Source: Mycolicibacterium sp. CBMA 234 (GTDB lineage Bacteria; Actinomycetota; Actinomycetes; Mycobacteriales; Mycobacteriaceae). From it: 64,000 nt of DNA. Below are positions 8,326 to 18,654 of the stretch, one piece after another (positions within the stretch are counted from its first letter, which is position 1; each line of letters starts with the position of its first letter). The notes beneath the pieces are model-generated. The model searched no databases and was not told the DNA's origin. It saw only the letters and a list, made by a program, of their open reading frames with translations. The translations under genes were made by a program, and so were the position numbers. The stretch is taken from the NCBI RefSeq assembly GCF_009729415.1, contig NZ_MPKW01000009.1, positions 62,001 to 126,000 on the forward strand, read 5' to 3'.

Positions 8326-8973
8326 ATGGAAAAGCTCACCCGCAAGTACGGTCGGCAGTCTGAGTCGCGCGCAGCCCTCGAAGAATTCCTCGACGGGCAG
8401 TGGTGGGGCGTGCTGAACGTCGGCGCCGTGGCCCGTCGGGACGGCAGGGTCCGGCCCCTCGCGGTGCCGACGCTGTTCGTCCGTCACGAGGATCGGATTC
8501 TCATCCACGGTTCGACCGGTGCGGGTGCGTTGGGGCTCAACGGCAAGGGGTCGTCGGTCGCTTTCTGTGTGACGGCGATGGATGCTCTTGTGGTGGCGCA
8601 CAGCACTTTTGACTCCTCGGTGCACTACCGGTCCGCCGTGCTCTACGGCGACGTGCAACCTGCCAGTCGTGAGGATCGCGAAGCCTTGCTGGAGCGGTTC
8701 AGTGAGCTCCTGATCCCCGGTCGTACGGCCGAGGTGCGCGCCATGCTGCCGAAGGAGATCGCGGCGACCAACGTCATCTCCCTTCCTATCGTCGACGGCG
8801 ACTGGGTGTACAAGGTGAACGGCGGCCCGGTGAGTGAGCCCGACGAGGAAACCGGCGCGTGGGCGGGAATCGTGCCCTTCTCCCTCGCCTACGGCGCGCC
8901 GCAGCGGGCGGACTGGTCGACGGCCGAGCTGCCGGAGTCGGTTCGGGCGATGGTCACCGCGGGACGCGACTGA
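8326..8973 (+). CDS. pyridoxamine 5'-phosphate oxidase family (split-barrel flavin-binding) protein
   Basis: 215 residues. The first ~140 form the FMN-binding split barrel of the PNPOx-like superfamily: WWGVLNVGAVARRDGR, LAVPTLFVRHEDRILIHGS, SVAFCVTAMDALVVAHSTF and HYRSAVLYGDV. Many mycobacterial members bind FMN, F420 or haem, so true pyridoxamine oxidase activity should not be assumed. It is transcribed divergently from a MocR/PdxR-type regulator and is the likely target. ATG at 8326 has no strong ribosome site. A GC-rich hairpin terminator follows the stop by 25 bp, so it is monocistronic. Confidence 0.82.
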   Translation: MEKLTRKYGRQSESRAALEEFLDGQWWGVLNVGAVARRDGRVRPLAVPTLFVRHEDRILIHGSTGAGALGLNGKGSSVAFCVTAMDALVVAHSTFDSSVHYRSAVLYGDVQPASREDREALLERFSELLIPGRTAEVRAMLPKEIAATNVISLPIVDGDWVYKVNGGPVSEPDEETGAWAGIVPFSLAYGAPQRADWSTAELPESVRAMVTAGRD

Positions 8974-8997
8974 CCTGCGGGGATGGGGGAGGGCCAG

Positions 8998-9029
8998 CCG
9001 GCCCCGGTGCACTGCACCGGGGCCGGTTT
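8998..9029 (+). terminator. intrinsic terminator after the PNPOx-like gene
   Basis: A perfect 12-bp GC-rich stem (8998-9009 with 9015-9026), a 5-base loop CACTG and a following TTT. The U tract is short, as is usual in mycobacteria. It separates this gene from the heat-shock promoter. Confidence 0.7.
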
Positions 9030-9090
9030 GGCAATGTTTGTCCCCCGGGAACAAATCCTGAACAGGCGCCGTTGGACTCATCGACAGCAA

Positions 9091-9111
9091 GTTGAGTGCA
9101 CTAGACTCAAG
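9091..9111. promoter_or_regulatory. HspR operator HAIR-1 upstream of dnaK
   Basis: GTTGAGT-N7-ACTCAAG matches the HAIR consensus CTTGAGT-N7-ACTCAAG at 13 of 14 positions with the exact 7-base spacer. It lies 87 bp before the dnaK start. HspR, encoded by the fourth gene of this operon, is expected to bind it together with DnaK and repress the operon. Confidence 0.9.
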
Positions 9112-9145
9112 TATGGTTTGACAAGCAACCGAAAGTCAGAGCAAG

Positions 9146-9166
9146 CTTGAGCGCAGTTCGCTCAGA
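9146..9166. promoter_or_regulatory. second, imperfect HspR-like operator HAIR-2
   Basis: CTTGAGC-N7-GCTCAGA has the same arm length and 7-base spacer as HAIR-1 but a weaker right arm. It lies 32 bp upstream of the dnaK ATG. Streptomyces dnaK promoters also carry several HAIR copies, so cooperative HspR binding is plausible. Confidence 0.6.
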
Positions 9167-9198
9167 TCACCCAATTATGTCTATCAGGAGGCATCACT

Positions 9199-11051
<1,853 letters not shown>

Positions 11052-11055
<4 letters not shown>

Positions 11056-11705
11056 CGCGTCCGGAAAACTTCGGCGACGATTCGAACGAGCCGGTGACCA
11101 TCACCGACAAGCGGCGCATCGATCCGGAAACCGGCGAAAAGCGTGAGGGCGCTCCGGCGTCGGCCCCTGAGGGGTCGGCGCCGGAGGCCCCGGCCTCCGC
11201 TGGGGCCGCCGAGGCTCCGGTGTCCGACGAAGCCGCGGAGCTCAAGGCAGACCTGCAGCGACTCAAGGCCGAGTACGACAACTACCGCAAGCGGGCGATC
11301 CGTCAGGAGCAGGCCGCTGCGGATCGGGCCAAAGGCCTTGTCGTACAGCACTTCTTGCCGGTTCTCGACGATCTCGACCGGGCTCGCGCCCATGGCGATC
11401 TGGAGTCCGGGCCACTGAAGTCGGTGGCGGACAAGCTTTCCGGAGCGCTGGACAACCTCGGTCTGACGCCGTTCGGTGTCGAAGGCGACGAGTTCGACCC
11501 GTTGCTGCACGAGGCCGTCCAACACGAGGGTGACGGCTCCAACCCTGTGTTGGGGACCGTCATGCGCCGCGGTTACAAGCTCGGTGAGCAGGTGCTGCGG
11601 CACGCGATGGTCGGTGTCGTCGATGCGCCGCCGGCAGCTGATGCGGGCGACACGCCCGCCAATACCAGCGCTGCGACAGAACAGAAATCAGAATCAAACG
11701 AGTAA
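11052..11705 (+). CDS. grpE: nucleotide exchange factor GrpE
   Basis: 217 residues from a GTG that overlaps the dnaK stop (GTGA), implying translational coupling. A ~60-residue charged, Ala/Pro-rich disordered head is followed by the long dimerising helix ([20 protein letters not shown]), the four-helix region and the beta domain with [15 protein letters not shown] and [16 protein letters not shown]. It ends in an acidic/polar tail. It releases ADP from DnaK. The gene is 28 bp upstream of dnaJ. Confidence 0.97.
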
Positions 11706-11733
11706 CCAAGCGACGCTGAGGAGGTGACGCGAC

Positions 11734-12924
11734 ATGGCTCAACGGGAATGGGTCGAGAAGGACTTCTATAAGGAACTCGGCGTCACCTCTGACGCCACGA
11801 AGGATGAGATCAAGCGTGCCGCGCGCAAGGTGCTGGCCGACAACCATCCGGACCGCAACCCGAACAACCCGGCGGCCGAGGATCGCTACAAGGCGGCGAC
11901 CGAAGCCAAGGAAGTTCTGACCGACGACACGAAGCGCGCCGAGTACGACGAAACCCGGCGGCTGTTCGCCAACGGTGGCTTCAGCCGCCGGTTTGGTGGC
12001 GGTGGTGGCGGGGGCGGCTTCGGTGGCTTCGGTGGGGACACCTCGGAGTTCAACCTGGGCGACCTGTTCGACCAGGCCGGACAGACCGGCGGCGCCAACA
12101 TCGGTGACCTGTTCGGTGGCCTGTTCGGTCGGGGGGCCCAGCAGCCGCGTCCCAGTCGTCCGCGCCGCGGTAACGACCTGGAGACCGAGACCGAGCTGAG
12201 CTTCCTGGAAGCCACCAAGGGCGTGGCGATGCCGCTGCGGCTCACCAGCCCGGCGCCGTGCACCAACTGTCATGGCAGTGGTGCGCGTCCGGGTACCAGC
12301 CCGAAGGTCTGCCCGAACTGCAACGGCGCGGGCGTCATCAACCGCAACCAGGGTGCGTTCGGCTTCTCGGAGCCGTGCACCGACTGTCGTGGCACGGGCT
12401 CGATCATTGAGCACCCGTGTGACGAGTGCAGCGGTACCGGCGTCTCGACCCGGACGCGCACCATCAACGTGCGCATCCCTCCGGGCGTGACCGACGGTCA
12501 GCGCATCCGACTGGCCGGGCAGGGTGAAGCAGGTCTGCGCGGGGCGCCTTCGGGTGACCTGTACGTCACCGTCCACGTCCGGCCGGACAAGGTGTTCGGG
12601 CGTGACGGCGACGATCTGACCGTCACCGTTCCGGTGAGCTTCCATGAATTGGCACTGGGGACAACGCTTTCCGTGCCGACGCTGGAAGGCAAGGTCGGTG
12701 TTCGGGTGCCCAAGGGCACGTCCGACGGCCGCATCCTCCGGGTGCGGGGACGCGGTGTGCCCAAGCGTGGCAGCGACGCTGGACATGGCGACCTGCTGGT
12801 AACGGTGAAGGTCGCTGTGCCGCCGAACCTGGAAGGCGAAGCGGCCGAGGCGCTGGAGGCCTATGCGAAAGCGGAGCGCGCCAGCGGATTCGATCCGCGG
12901 GCGGGTTGGGCTGGGTCACTGTGA
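11734..12924 (+). CDS. dnaJ: chaperone DnaJ (type I, DnaJ1)
   Basis: 396 residues, with a GGAGG ribosome site before ATG 11734. The J domain spans residues ~8-75 and includes HPDRN; a Gly/Phe-rich linker (~85-140) follows; then four zinc motifs [24 protein letters not shown] and CDECSGTG; then two beta-sandwich substrate domains. This full type I architecture stimulates DnaK ATPase and delivers clients. It is the third gene of the HspR-controlled operon, 30 bp ahead of hspR. Confidence 0.98.
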   Translation: MAQREWVEKDFYKELGVTSDATKDEIKRAARKVLADNHPDRNPNNPAAEDRYKAATEAKEVLTDDTKRAEYDETRRLFANGGFSRRFGGGGGGGGFGGFGGDTSEFNLGDLFDQAGQTGGANIGDLFGGLFGRGAQQPRPSRPRRGNDLETETELSFLEATKGVAMPLRLTSPAPCTNCHGSGARPGTSPKVCPNCNGAGVINRNQGAFGFSEPCTDCRGTGSIIEHPCDECSGTGVSTRTRTINVRIPPGVTDGQRIRLAGQGEAGLRGAPSGDLYVTVHVRPDKVFGRDGDDLTVTVPVSFHELALGTTLSVPTLEGKVGVRVPKGTSDGRILRVRGRGVPKRGSDAGHGDLLVTVKVAVPPNLEGEAAEALEAYAKAERASGFDPRAGWAGSL

Positions 12925-12954
12925 TGAGCGCTTGCGCGAAGAACCGAGGACACA

Positions 12955-13314
12955 GTGAGCGCACGACGCAAAGCTGAGGAAGCCCGTACCTTCCTCATTT
13001 CGGTGGCCGCCGAGCTGGCCGGTATGCACGCGCAGACGCTGCGTACATACGACCGGCTCGGCCTGGTCAGCCCCCAACGTACGTCGGGCGGCGGTCGGCG
13101 GTACTCCGAACATGACGTCGACCTGCTGCGCGAGGTCCAGCGGCTGTCGCAAGACGAGGGCGTCAACCTGGCCGGCATCAAGCGCATCATCGAGCTGACC
13201 AACCAGGTCGAGGCGCTGCAGTCCCGGCTCACTGAGGTGACCGCGGAACTGGAGCGGGTCCGCAAGCCCAGCACCGCACTGGTGCTGTGGCAGCCCCGCC
13301 GCGGAAGCAAGTAA
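12955..13314 (+). CDS. hspR: heat-shock repressor HspR (MerR family)
   Basis: 119 residues from GTG 12955 with a GAGGA ribosome site. A MerR-type winged helix (FLISVAAELAGMHAQTLRTYDRLGLVSPQR) is followed by a helical dimerisation arm (LTNQVEALQSRLTEVTAELERV) and a basic tail. HspR binds HAIR repeats with DnaK as co-repressor; matching sites are seen before dnaK and before clpB in this window. Its place as last gene of the operon makes an autoregulatory loop. Confidence 0.97.
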   Translation: MSARRKAEEARTFLISVAAELAGMHAQTLRTYDRLGLVSPQRTSGGGRRYSEHDVDLLREVQRLSQDEGVNLAGIKRIIELTNQVEALQSRLTEVTAELERVRKPSTALVLWQPRRGSK

Positions 13315-13478
13315 CCCAGCAACTGGCGGTCAGTTTGGCCGCAGCGGGCTCACCCCCTTATTCTTTGCCCAGATCAATGTCTGGCAAATGAGCAGGCCGT
13401 GGCATTCGGCCTGGGGGGAGACGTTCTACACCATGGCAGAACTGTTGACGCTGGGCGCGATCATCCGAACGGGCCGTC

Positions 13479-14684
13479 GTGCTTGACGTCGCGCCGCTGA
13501 CCGACCGCCGCCAGCGTCTGGCACCGGCGCTGTTGATTGTCAGTGCCGTAGTTCTGCTCGCCGTGACCATCCCCAGCCCGCCCAATTTGGTCGACTTGCA
13601 CGTCTACATGCTGGGTGGCGCAGCGCTGGAGCACCCCAACACGCTGTATTCGCTGGTCTATTCCGGCCAGTCGCCGATGGCGGGTCAGTCACCGACTGAG
13701 CCGTTGCCGTTCATTTATCCGCCGTTCGCCGCGATGCTGTTCTACCCACTGAACTTTCTGCCGTTCGCAGTGGCCGGGCTGTTGTGGCAGTTGGGAATTC
13801 TGGCTGCGACGTACGGGGTCGTGCGATTGGCGCAGCTTCTGGTGGGCAATGGCGGACGTCAAGAGGCGATGCTGTGGACTGCGGGTGTCATCTGGCTCGA
13901 GCCGGTGCGGGTTTGCTTGAACATGGGCCAGCTCGGGGTTTTCCTGACCCTCGCTGTGATGTACGCGGCGTACAGCACCAGATGGTGGGTGTCGGGTCTG
14001 CTGGTTGGGTTGGCCACGGGTGTGAAGCTGACCCCGGCGATCTCCGGCTTCTACTTCGTCGGGATGCGCCGCTGGGCCGTAGCCGTGACTTCGGCAGTGG
14101 TATTCATTGCCACGGTGGGTCTGTCGGCGCTCCTGGTGCCGAGTGAGACGCGCTTCTACTTCACTGGTCTGATCGGCAAGTTTGCGGTCCCGGTGGGCAC
14201 GGCTATCAACCAATCCTGGAGTGGTGCCATCTCCAGGATTCTGGGGTATGACGCTGGACATGGGCCGCTGGTCCTGTCAGTGCTCGCCGTTACGGCTGTG
14301 TTGGCCGTGCTGGCATGGCAGGCGCTGGGCGCAGGTGCGCAGACGCGCGACCGGTTGGGCTCGTTGTTGGTCGTCGAGGTTTTCGGGCTGCTCGCGTCAC
14401 CGATTTCCTGGGTGCACCACTGGATCTGGTTGGTGCCGTTGATCATCTGGTTGTTTACGGGCGTGTGGCGCGACAAACCGGGCGCCCGGGTACTCGGGTG
14501 GGTATGGGTCGGGGTGACGTTCGTCAGCCTTCCCAGCCTGCTGGCGCTCGCCGAGCCTGGCTTGTGGCAGTTCAGCCGACCGTGGTACCAAGCGTGCGCC
14601 GGCTTGATCTACGTCATTGTGGCCATGGCGACGCTGGGCTGGATGGTGGTGACGGGTCGTCGCATAGCGGCGGCGACCCCATGA
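13479..14684 (+). CDS. GT87-family polyprenol-phosphate-mannose dependent glycosyltransferase, membrane protein
   Basis: 401 residues from a GTG at 13479; about ten hydrophobic segments. A DLHVY motif in the first outer loop (residues ~36-40) carries the Asp expected to be catalytic in GT87 enzymes such as PimE. It is followed by a family stretch FIYPPFAAMLFYPL and by INQSWSGAISRILG. GT87 enzymes add mannose to cell-envelope glycolipids at the outer side of the membrane. A paralogue follows at 14986 with matching motifs, so this is a tandem duplication. The acceptor is unknown. No clear ribosome site is visible. Confidence 0.85.
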   Translation: MLDVAPLTDRRQRLAPALLIVSAVVLLAVTIPSPPNLVDLHVYMLGGAALEHPNTLYSLVYSGQSPMAGQSPTEPLPFIYPPFAAMLFYPLNFLPFAVAGLLWQLGILAATYGVVRLAQLLVGNGGRQEAMLWTAGVIWLEPVRVCLNMGQLGVFLTLAVMYAAYSTRWWVSGLLVGLATGVKLTPAISGFYFVGMRRWAVAVTSAVVFIATVGLSALLVPSETRFYFTGLIGKFAVPVGTAINQSWSGAISRILGYDAGHGPLVLSVLAVTAVLAVLAWQALGAGAQTRDRLGSLLVVEVFGLLASPISWVHHWIWLVPLIIWLFTGVWRDKPGARVLGWVWVGVTFVSLPSLLALAEPGLWQFSRPWYQACAGLIYVIVAMATLGWMVVTGRRIAAATP

Positions 14685-14985
14685 TGCCAAACCGCCACGA
14701 CAGCTGATTGGGCTATTTCGATGTGCGCCCACATTTGATTGCTGCCCAATTTCTGTAATTTGTGGCATCGCAGTCGTCGAACATGCCGGCCCCGGAAGTA
14801 AGTAAGTACATCTTCGGAAATTGCTCTGCGCCGGCACGGCGCAGCTGACGGCGGCATCATCATTTGCTAAATATTGACATCTGCGAATTGTCTTGGGGTG
14901 CAACGACAAAAAGGTGCTTCAAACGCTGAAATACGGCACCCTTATACCCATCTGGACGTGACTCACGTCGACGCATGGGGGATAC
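14685..14985. other. intergenic region between the two GT87 genes
   Basis: 301 bp with lower GC than its flanks and no convincing reading frame, RNA or repeat. TTATACC near 14942-14948 might be a -10 element for the second GT87 gene, so the two paralogues are probably transcribed separately. Confidence 0.5.
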
Positions 14986-16305
14986 ATGGGTGCATTGGGA
15001 GCGCGGCGCTGGCAGGCGATGGCGCCGCTGTTGCTGTTGGTCAGCGCGGTGGTTTCGGTAGTCGTCAGTAGCCTGACCGACCCGATCGATTTCCACATCT
15101 ACGTGGCCGGCGGCGCGGCACTCGACCATCCGGCCACGCTCTATGACGCGGCCTATCTCGATCCTGCGCACAACGAGACCATGCCGTTCGTTTACCCGCC
15201 GTTCGCGGCGATGGTGTTCTACCCGCTGCATCTGCTGCCCTTTGGGCTGGTCGCGCTCGCGTGGCGGGTGGGTATTGTCGCCGCGCTGTATACCATCGTG
15301 CGGATCAGCCAGAAGATGATCGACGCCGACAACAAGCGCGTCGCCATGCTGTGGACCGCCGGCGCCCTGTGGCTCGAACCGATCGTCGGCAACGTCAAAC
15401 ACGCCACGATCGGCGTTTTCCTCTTGCTGCTGGTCATGGTCGCGGCATACAGCCGTCGCTGGTGGCTATCGGGTCTGCTCGTCGGATTGGGTGCGGGCGT
15501 GAAGCTGACGCCGGCGATCACCGGCGTCTACCTCGTCGGGATGCGGCGCTGGGCGGCTGCGGCGTTCTCGGCCGTGGTGTTCTTCGCGACGCTCGGGGTC
15601 TCGTATCTCGTTGCCGGAGACCGGGTTCGGTTCTTTTTCACCGACTACATCGGCCGGGACCGGCTCTTCACCATCGGCAATGTCTACAACCAATCCTGGC
15701 GCGGCGGGATCGCTCGGGTGCTGGGGTATGACCCTGGGATGGGCGTGCAGTGGATTGCCGCCGTTGTTCTGACCGGGGTGTTGGTCGCGGCGGCGTGGTG
15801 GGCGTTGGGCGCTGAGCCGCAGCGCCGTGACCGGCTGGGGTCGCTGCTGGTCGTCGTGTTGTTCGAGCTGCTCGCCTCGCCGGTCTCGTGGACCGCGCAT
15901 TGGGTATTGGTTGTGCCGTTGCTGATCTGGCTGCTGCACGGACCGTGGAGCGACCGGCCGGGCGCGCGGGCGCTGTGGTGGGTGTGGCTGATCGTGGCCG
16001 CCACCGCGGTGCCTAACGCGCTGGCGACGCTGCAGACGAATCGCTGGGAGATCGGCCGCCCCTGGTACGAGGCCTGGGCCGGGTTGGTCTATCCGATCCT
16101 GACGCTGGCGACCCTGGTTTGGATCGTCGTCACCGGGGTTCGGGTACGACGCACGCTGACGGCGGCGGAGCTACCGGCGATGACGGTGGCTGCGGCAGTG
16201 CGAGAGTCCGGTGACGACCTCTTGTCGGCCAAGAGTCGCAGTGACGACACAGAGGTGCAGAGCGGGTTCTCGGCTAGCTCTGGGCTCCCCACCCACCACC
16301 AGTGA
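14986..16305 (+). CDS. GT87-family membrane glycosyltransferase (second paralogue)
   Basis: 439 residues from ATG 14986 with a GGGGGA ribosome site. It shares with the upstream gene the order DFHIYVAGGAALDHP, FVYPPFAAMVFYPLH, MLWTAGALWLEP, GLGAGVKLTPAITG and NQSWRGGIARVLGYD, with about ten membrane spans. The Asp of the DFHIY motif near residue 34 is the likely catalytic base. Unlike the first copy it has a ~40-residue hydrophilic cytoplasmic tail. Role: transfer of a sugar, probably mannose, from a polyprenyl phosphate donor in envelope glycolipid synthesis. The acceptor is unknown. Confidence 0.86.
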   Translation: MGALGARRWQAMAPLLLLVSAVVSVVVSSLTDPIDFHIYVAGGAALDHPATLYDAAYLDPAHNETMPFVYPPFAAMVFYPLHLLPFGLVALAWRVGIVAALYTIVRISQKMIDADNKRVAMLWTAGALWLEPIVGNVKHATIGVFLLLLVMVAAYSRRWWLSGLLVGLGAGVKLTPAITGVYLVGMRRWAAAAFSAVVFFATLGVSYLVAGDRVRFFFTDYIGRDRLFTIGNVYNQSWRGGIARVLGYDPGMGVQWIAAVVLTGVLVAAAWWALGAEPQRRDRLGSLLVVVLFELLASPVSWTAHWVLVVPLLIWLLHGPWSDRPGARALWWVWLIVAATAVPNALATLQTNRWEIGRPWYEAWAGLVYPILTLATLVWIVVTGVRVRRTLTAAELPAMTVAAAVRESGDDLLSAKSRSDDTEVQSGFSASSGLPTHHQ

Positions 16306-16321
16306 ATTAGTCACCGGTGGT
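16295..16321. terminator. weak hairpin between convergent genes
   Basis: ACCACCAGTG (16295-16304) and CACCGGTGGT (16312-16321) pair with one mismatch around a 7-base loop, overlapping the end of the GT87 gene and facing the stop of the 769-residue gene. There is no U tract. Confidence 0.3.
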
Positions 16322-16344
16322 CGGAGAACCGTCATGACGAGCAC

Positions 16345-18654
16345 TCACACCTGGACGCCACCAAGAACGGGATTCGTCGCGTCCTGGCAGATCGACGAAA
16401 TGTGTTGCCAGTAAATCCAATCCGACATTGCCTCCCGCTGCGCAGCTACGTGCGGGGCGGTGTACGCCTTGTACAACTCGACGCTCTGCATGTGATCGGC
16501 GTAGGCGATCATGTTTTTCAGGTGATCGATTGGGCCGTTGGTTCCCGTGGTGCGAAGTAGCGGCTTGATGGTGTCCACCCAAAGTTTCATCGTTTGCTTG
16601 GCGTCGGGTGGTGCGTCTTGCACCGGCCGCGGAGGCAACGCCTCATAGAGCGTGAGGTCAGACCACTCCTCCAACCGTGCCGCCGCCTCGGGAGCAATCA
16701 CTTGTAGGCGCGATCGTCCTTGCATGGTGCCGCTGGCTGGGATGTCGTCGGGCGCCAACTCTTCGGTGTGCGCGCTTGATTTGTATGGCTTGACCTCGTC
16801 GGGCATGCCGATAATCGCGCGGAGCGTCTTGCCGTGGAATTGCGCCCATCCCTGTAGCGCCAGGAACGGAAAGTTCACCCAACGGCCGCGTTCACCTGGC
16901 GGGATTGCCTCATCAGCACTGACTAGCGTCACCTGGCCCGGCAGTTGCACTCGGTCGGGGATGAAGCCGATGCCGTACGAGTTGGCGGCGAGAATCTGGC
17001 CCTCTGTCGTGACGCCGACCGCCCACACGAATTTGAAGCTCGGTTCCGGGATGGACGGCGGCGCATGCAATGCCGCGGAAATCCGTCGAGCGATCTCAAT
17101 ATCCGCGTCGGTGTTGCCTGCCGACTTACGTTGCAGCAGACCGGCTTTGGCGGCTGCTGCCGCGGCATCGCGCTCGGCGCGGGCGGGGCTGACCGGGATC
17201 GGCGCGGCCGCTGCGGCTGCTTGCTGATTGTTTGCGCTCGCCGCGGCGACGCCGGGTCCAGTGGGACCCACCGGCGCGCCCTGTCCGGGCTGTGCCACCG
17301 GTGCAGCTGGCGGCGGCGTCGGGGCGGGGCCCAACGGAGCTGCGGGGGCGGCCGGCGTTGCAGCTGCTGGGCCACCCATGGAACCGCCACCACCCGCTGC
17401 CGACGCGGAACTGACCGGAGCCGCACTGGTCCCAGATGTACCCGCGGCTGCGCCTGTCGGAGCCGCCGGAGTTGGGGTTGTGGGCTGTTGTGTAGCCGGT
17501 TGAGCTGCGCCCAGCGGTTGCGAAGTGTTCGCCGCGTTCTGCAACCCTTGGCCGATCTGCTGCAATCCCTGCTGCAATGGGTTCTTGGCTGGGTCGCCCG
17601 TCGGCTGCATCCCGGCCGGCTGACCGCTGGGGTTGCCCGCCTGTTGCGCCCCCGAGCCGCCAGGCGTGCCGCCAAGGCCACTTGGCGAGCTGCTGCCGCT
17701 GCTTGTGCTCGCGGCCGCCGGGGTTGCACCGGCGGGCGCGGGATTCGTCGGTCTCGGTGCAGGCGAGGCTGGCAGGGCGACGGGACTATTGCTGGGAGCG
17801 GCTTGATTAGCGACTTGTGTAGTAGCAGCAATTGCCGGATTGCCCGCCTCCGCTGCGTTAGGTAGAGGATCGCTACGCGTTTTGCTGGGCACCGATGACG
17901 GTCCCGTAGGTCCATTTTGTTGGGCGATGGGTTGCTGTGTGGCAGTAGTCGTTGAAGGCAGTGGATCGCTGCTCGTTTTGCTGGGCGTCGACGATTGCCC
18001 TGGCGTTCCAGCGGTCCCTGGTGTGACGGGTTGATGCTCCGAAACGGTGGTCGAAGGAAGTGAATCACTATTCGTTTTGCCCGGAGACGGCGCCGGCGAA
18101 CCACCCGGAGTAGCAGCCCCAACGCCGGGTGGGCCTGTCGGCAGGCCGCTTGTTATTAGTTTGTCCAGATTCAGCGTCGGTCGGTGGGAATCCGGCGGAC
18201 CTACTTTCGTGGCGTTTCTCTGTGTAGCGCTGAAATTCAAAGCATAACAATCCGAAATTCTTTGATTCTGATCTTCCTCGGACAGCTGATTGAAACCCTT
18301 TAGATATGAGTGCACGTTGCCCGATATTTCGTTTTTACACTCAACGACTGCGTTACTCATATCGTAATTCCAGCTAGCAGCCGCATGGAGCAGGATCTCC
18401 ATGGAAGCAAGCTGACCTGACACCTTGCCTGCTTTATTGTTAGCCGCACCTGAGGCGTCCCCAGACCAACCTCCTGTGCCGAATGTATGGCTTACCGTGT
18501 TAGTCCAGGGCGTGGCGGAATTCTTTACCAGGTTTTGCAGAGCGTTTACGCAATCATGCGCAGTTTGGTAGAAACGTCCTTCGCTTGCTTCGGGCCAAGC
18601 ATTGGGCGCGATCATGCCTTGCGGGCAATCGGGCTTTTGGATATCGCCATCCAT
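16345..18654 (-). CDS. large WXG-headed, Pro/Ala-rich protein with a conserved C-terminal domain (type VII secretion substrate candidate)
   Basis: 769 residues. The N-terminal ~150 residues are helical with a GGWSGD turn (W63-S64-G65), a WXG-type signature. Then comes a ~350-residue Pro/Ala/Ser/Thr/Gly-rich linker that includes three 32-33 residue repeats. From about residue 535 a folded domain starts with FKFVWAVGVTTEGQILAAN and runs to the end. By memory it resembles the C-terminal domain of the M. tuberculosis Rv3899c group (DUF5631/DUF5632), but I could not check this. The stop of the preceding membrane-protein gene directly abuts this ATG (TAA-ATG), so translation is coupled. The 5' third is clearly poorer in GC than the window. 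Function unknown; an effector or surface protein exported by an ESX system is an inference. Confidence 0.75.
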   Translation of the reverse strand: MDGDIQKPDCPQGMIAPNAWPEASEGRFYQTAHDCVNALQNLVKNSATPWTNTVSHTFGTGGWSGDASGAANNKAGKVSGQLASMEILLHAAASWNYDMSNAVVECKNEISGNVHSYLKGFNQLSEEDQNQRISDCYALNFSATQRNATKVGPPDSHRPTLNLDKLITSGLPTGPPGVGAATPGGSPAPSPGKTNSDSLPSTTVSEHQPVTPGTAGTPGQSSTPSKTSSDPLPSTTTATQQPIAQQNGPTGPSSVPSKTRSDPLPNAAEAGNPAIAATTQVANQAAPSNSPVALPASPAPRPTNPAPAGATPAAASTSSGSSSPSGLGGTPGGSGAQQAGNPSGQPAGMQPTGDPAKNPLQQGLQQIGQGLQNAANTSQPLGAAQPATQQPTTPTPAAPTGAAAGTSGTSAAPVSSASAAGGGGSMGGPAAATPAAPAAPLGPAPTPPPAAPVAQPGQGAPVGPTGPGVAAASANNQQAAAAAAPIPVSPARAERDAAAAAAKAGLLQRKSAGNTDADIEIARRISAALHAPPSIPEPSFKFVWAVGVTTEGQILAANSYGIGFIPDRVQLPGQVTLVSADEAIPPGERGRWVNFPFLALQGWAQFHGKTLRAIIGMPDEVKPYKSSAHTEELAPDDIPASGTMQGRSRLQVIAPEAAARLEEWSDLTLYEALPPRPVQDAPPDAKQTMKLWVDTIKPLLRTTGTNGPIDHLKNMIAYADHMQSVELYKAYTAPHVAAQREAMSDWIYWQHISSICQDATNPVLGGVQV
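17863..18085 (-). repeat. tandem 32-33 residue repeats in the linker of the 769-residue protein
   Basis: Three copies with period 96 and 99 bp encode PGKTNSDSLPSTT, PSKTSSDPLPSTT and PSKTRSDPLPNAA, each followed by a variable Gln/Pro-rich part. The DNA copies share cores such as GATCGCT...CGTTTTGCTGGG on the plus strand. Confidence 0.75.
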
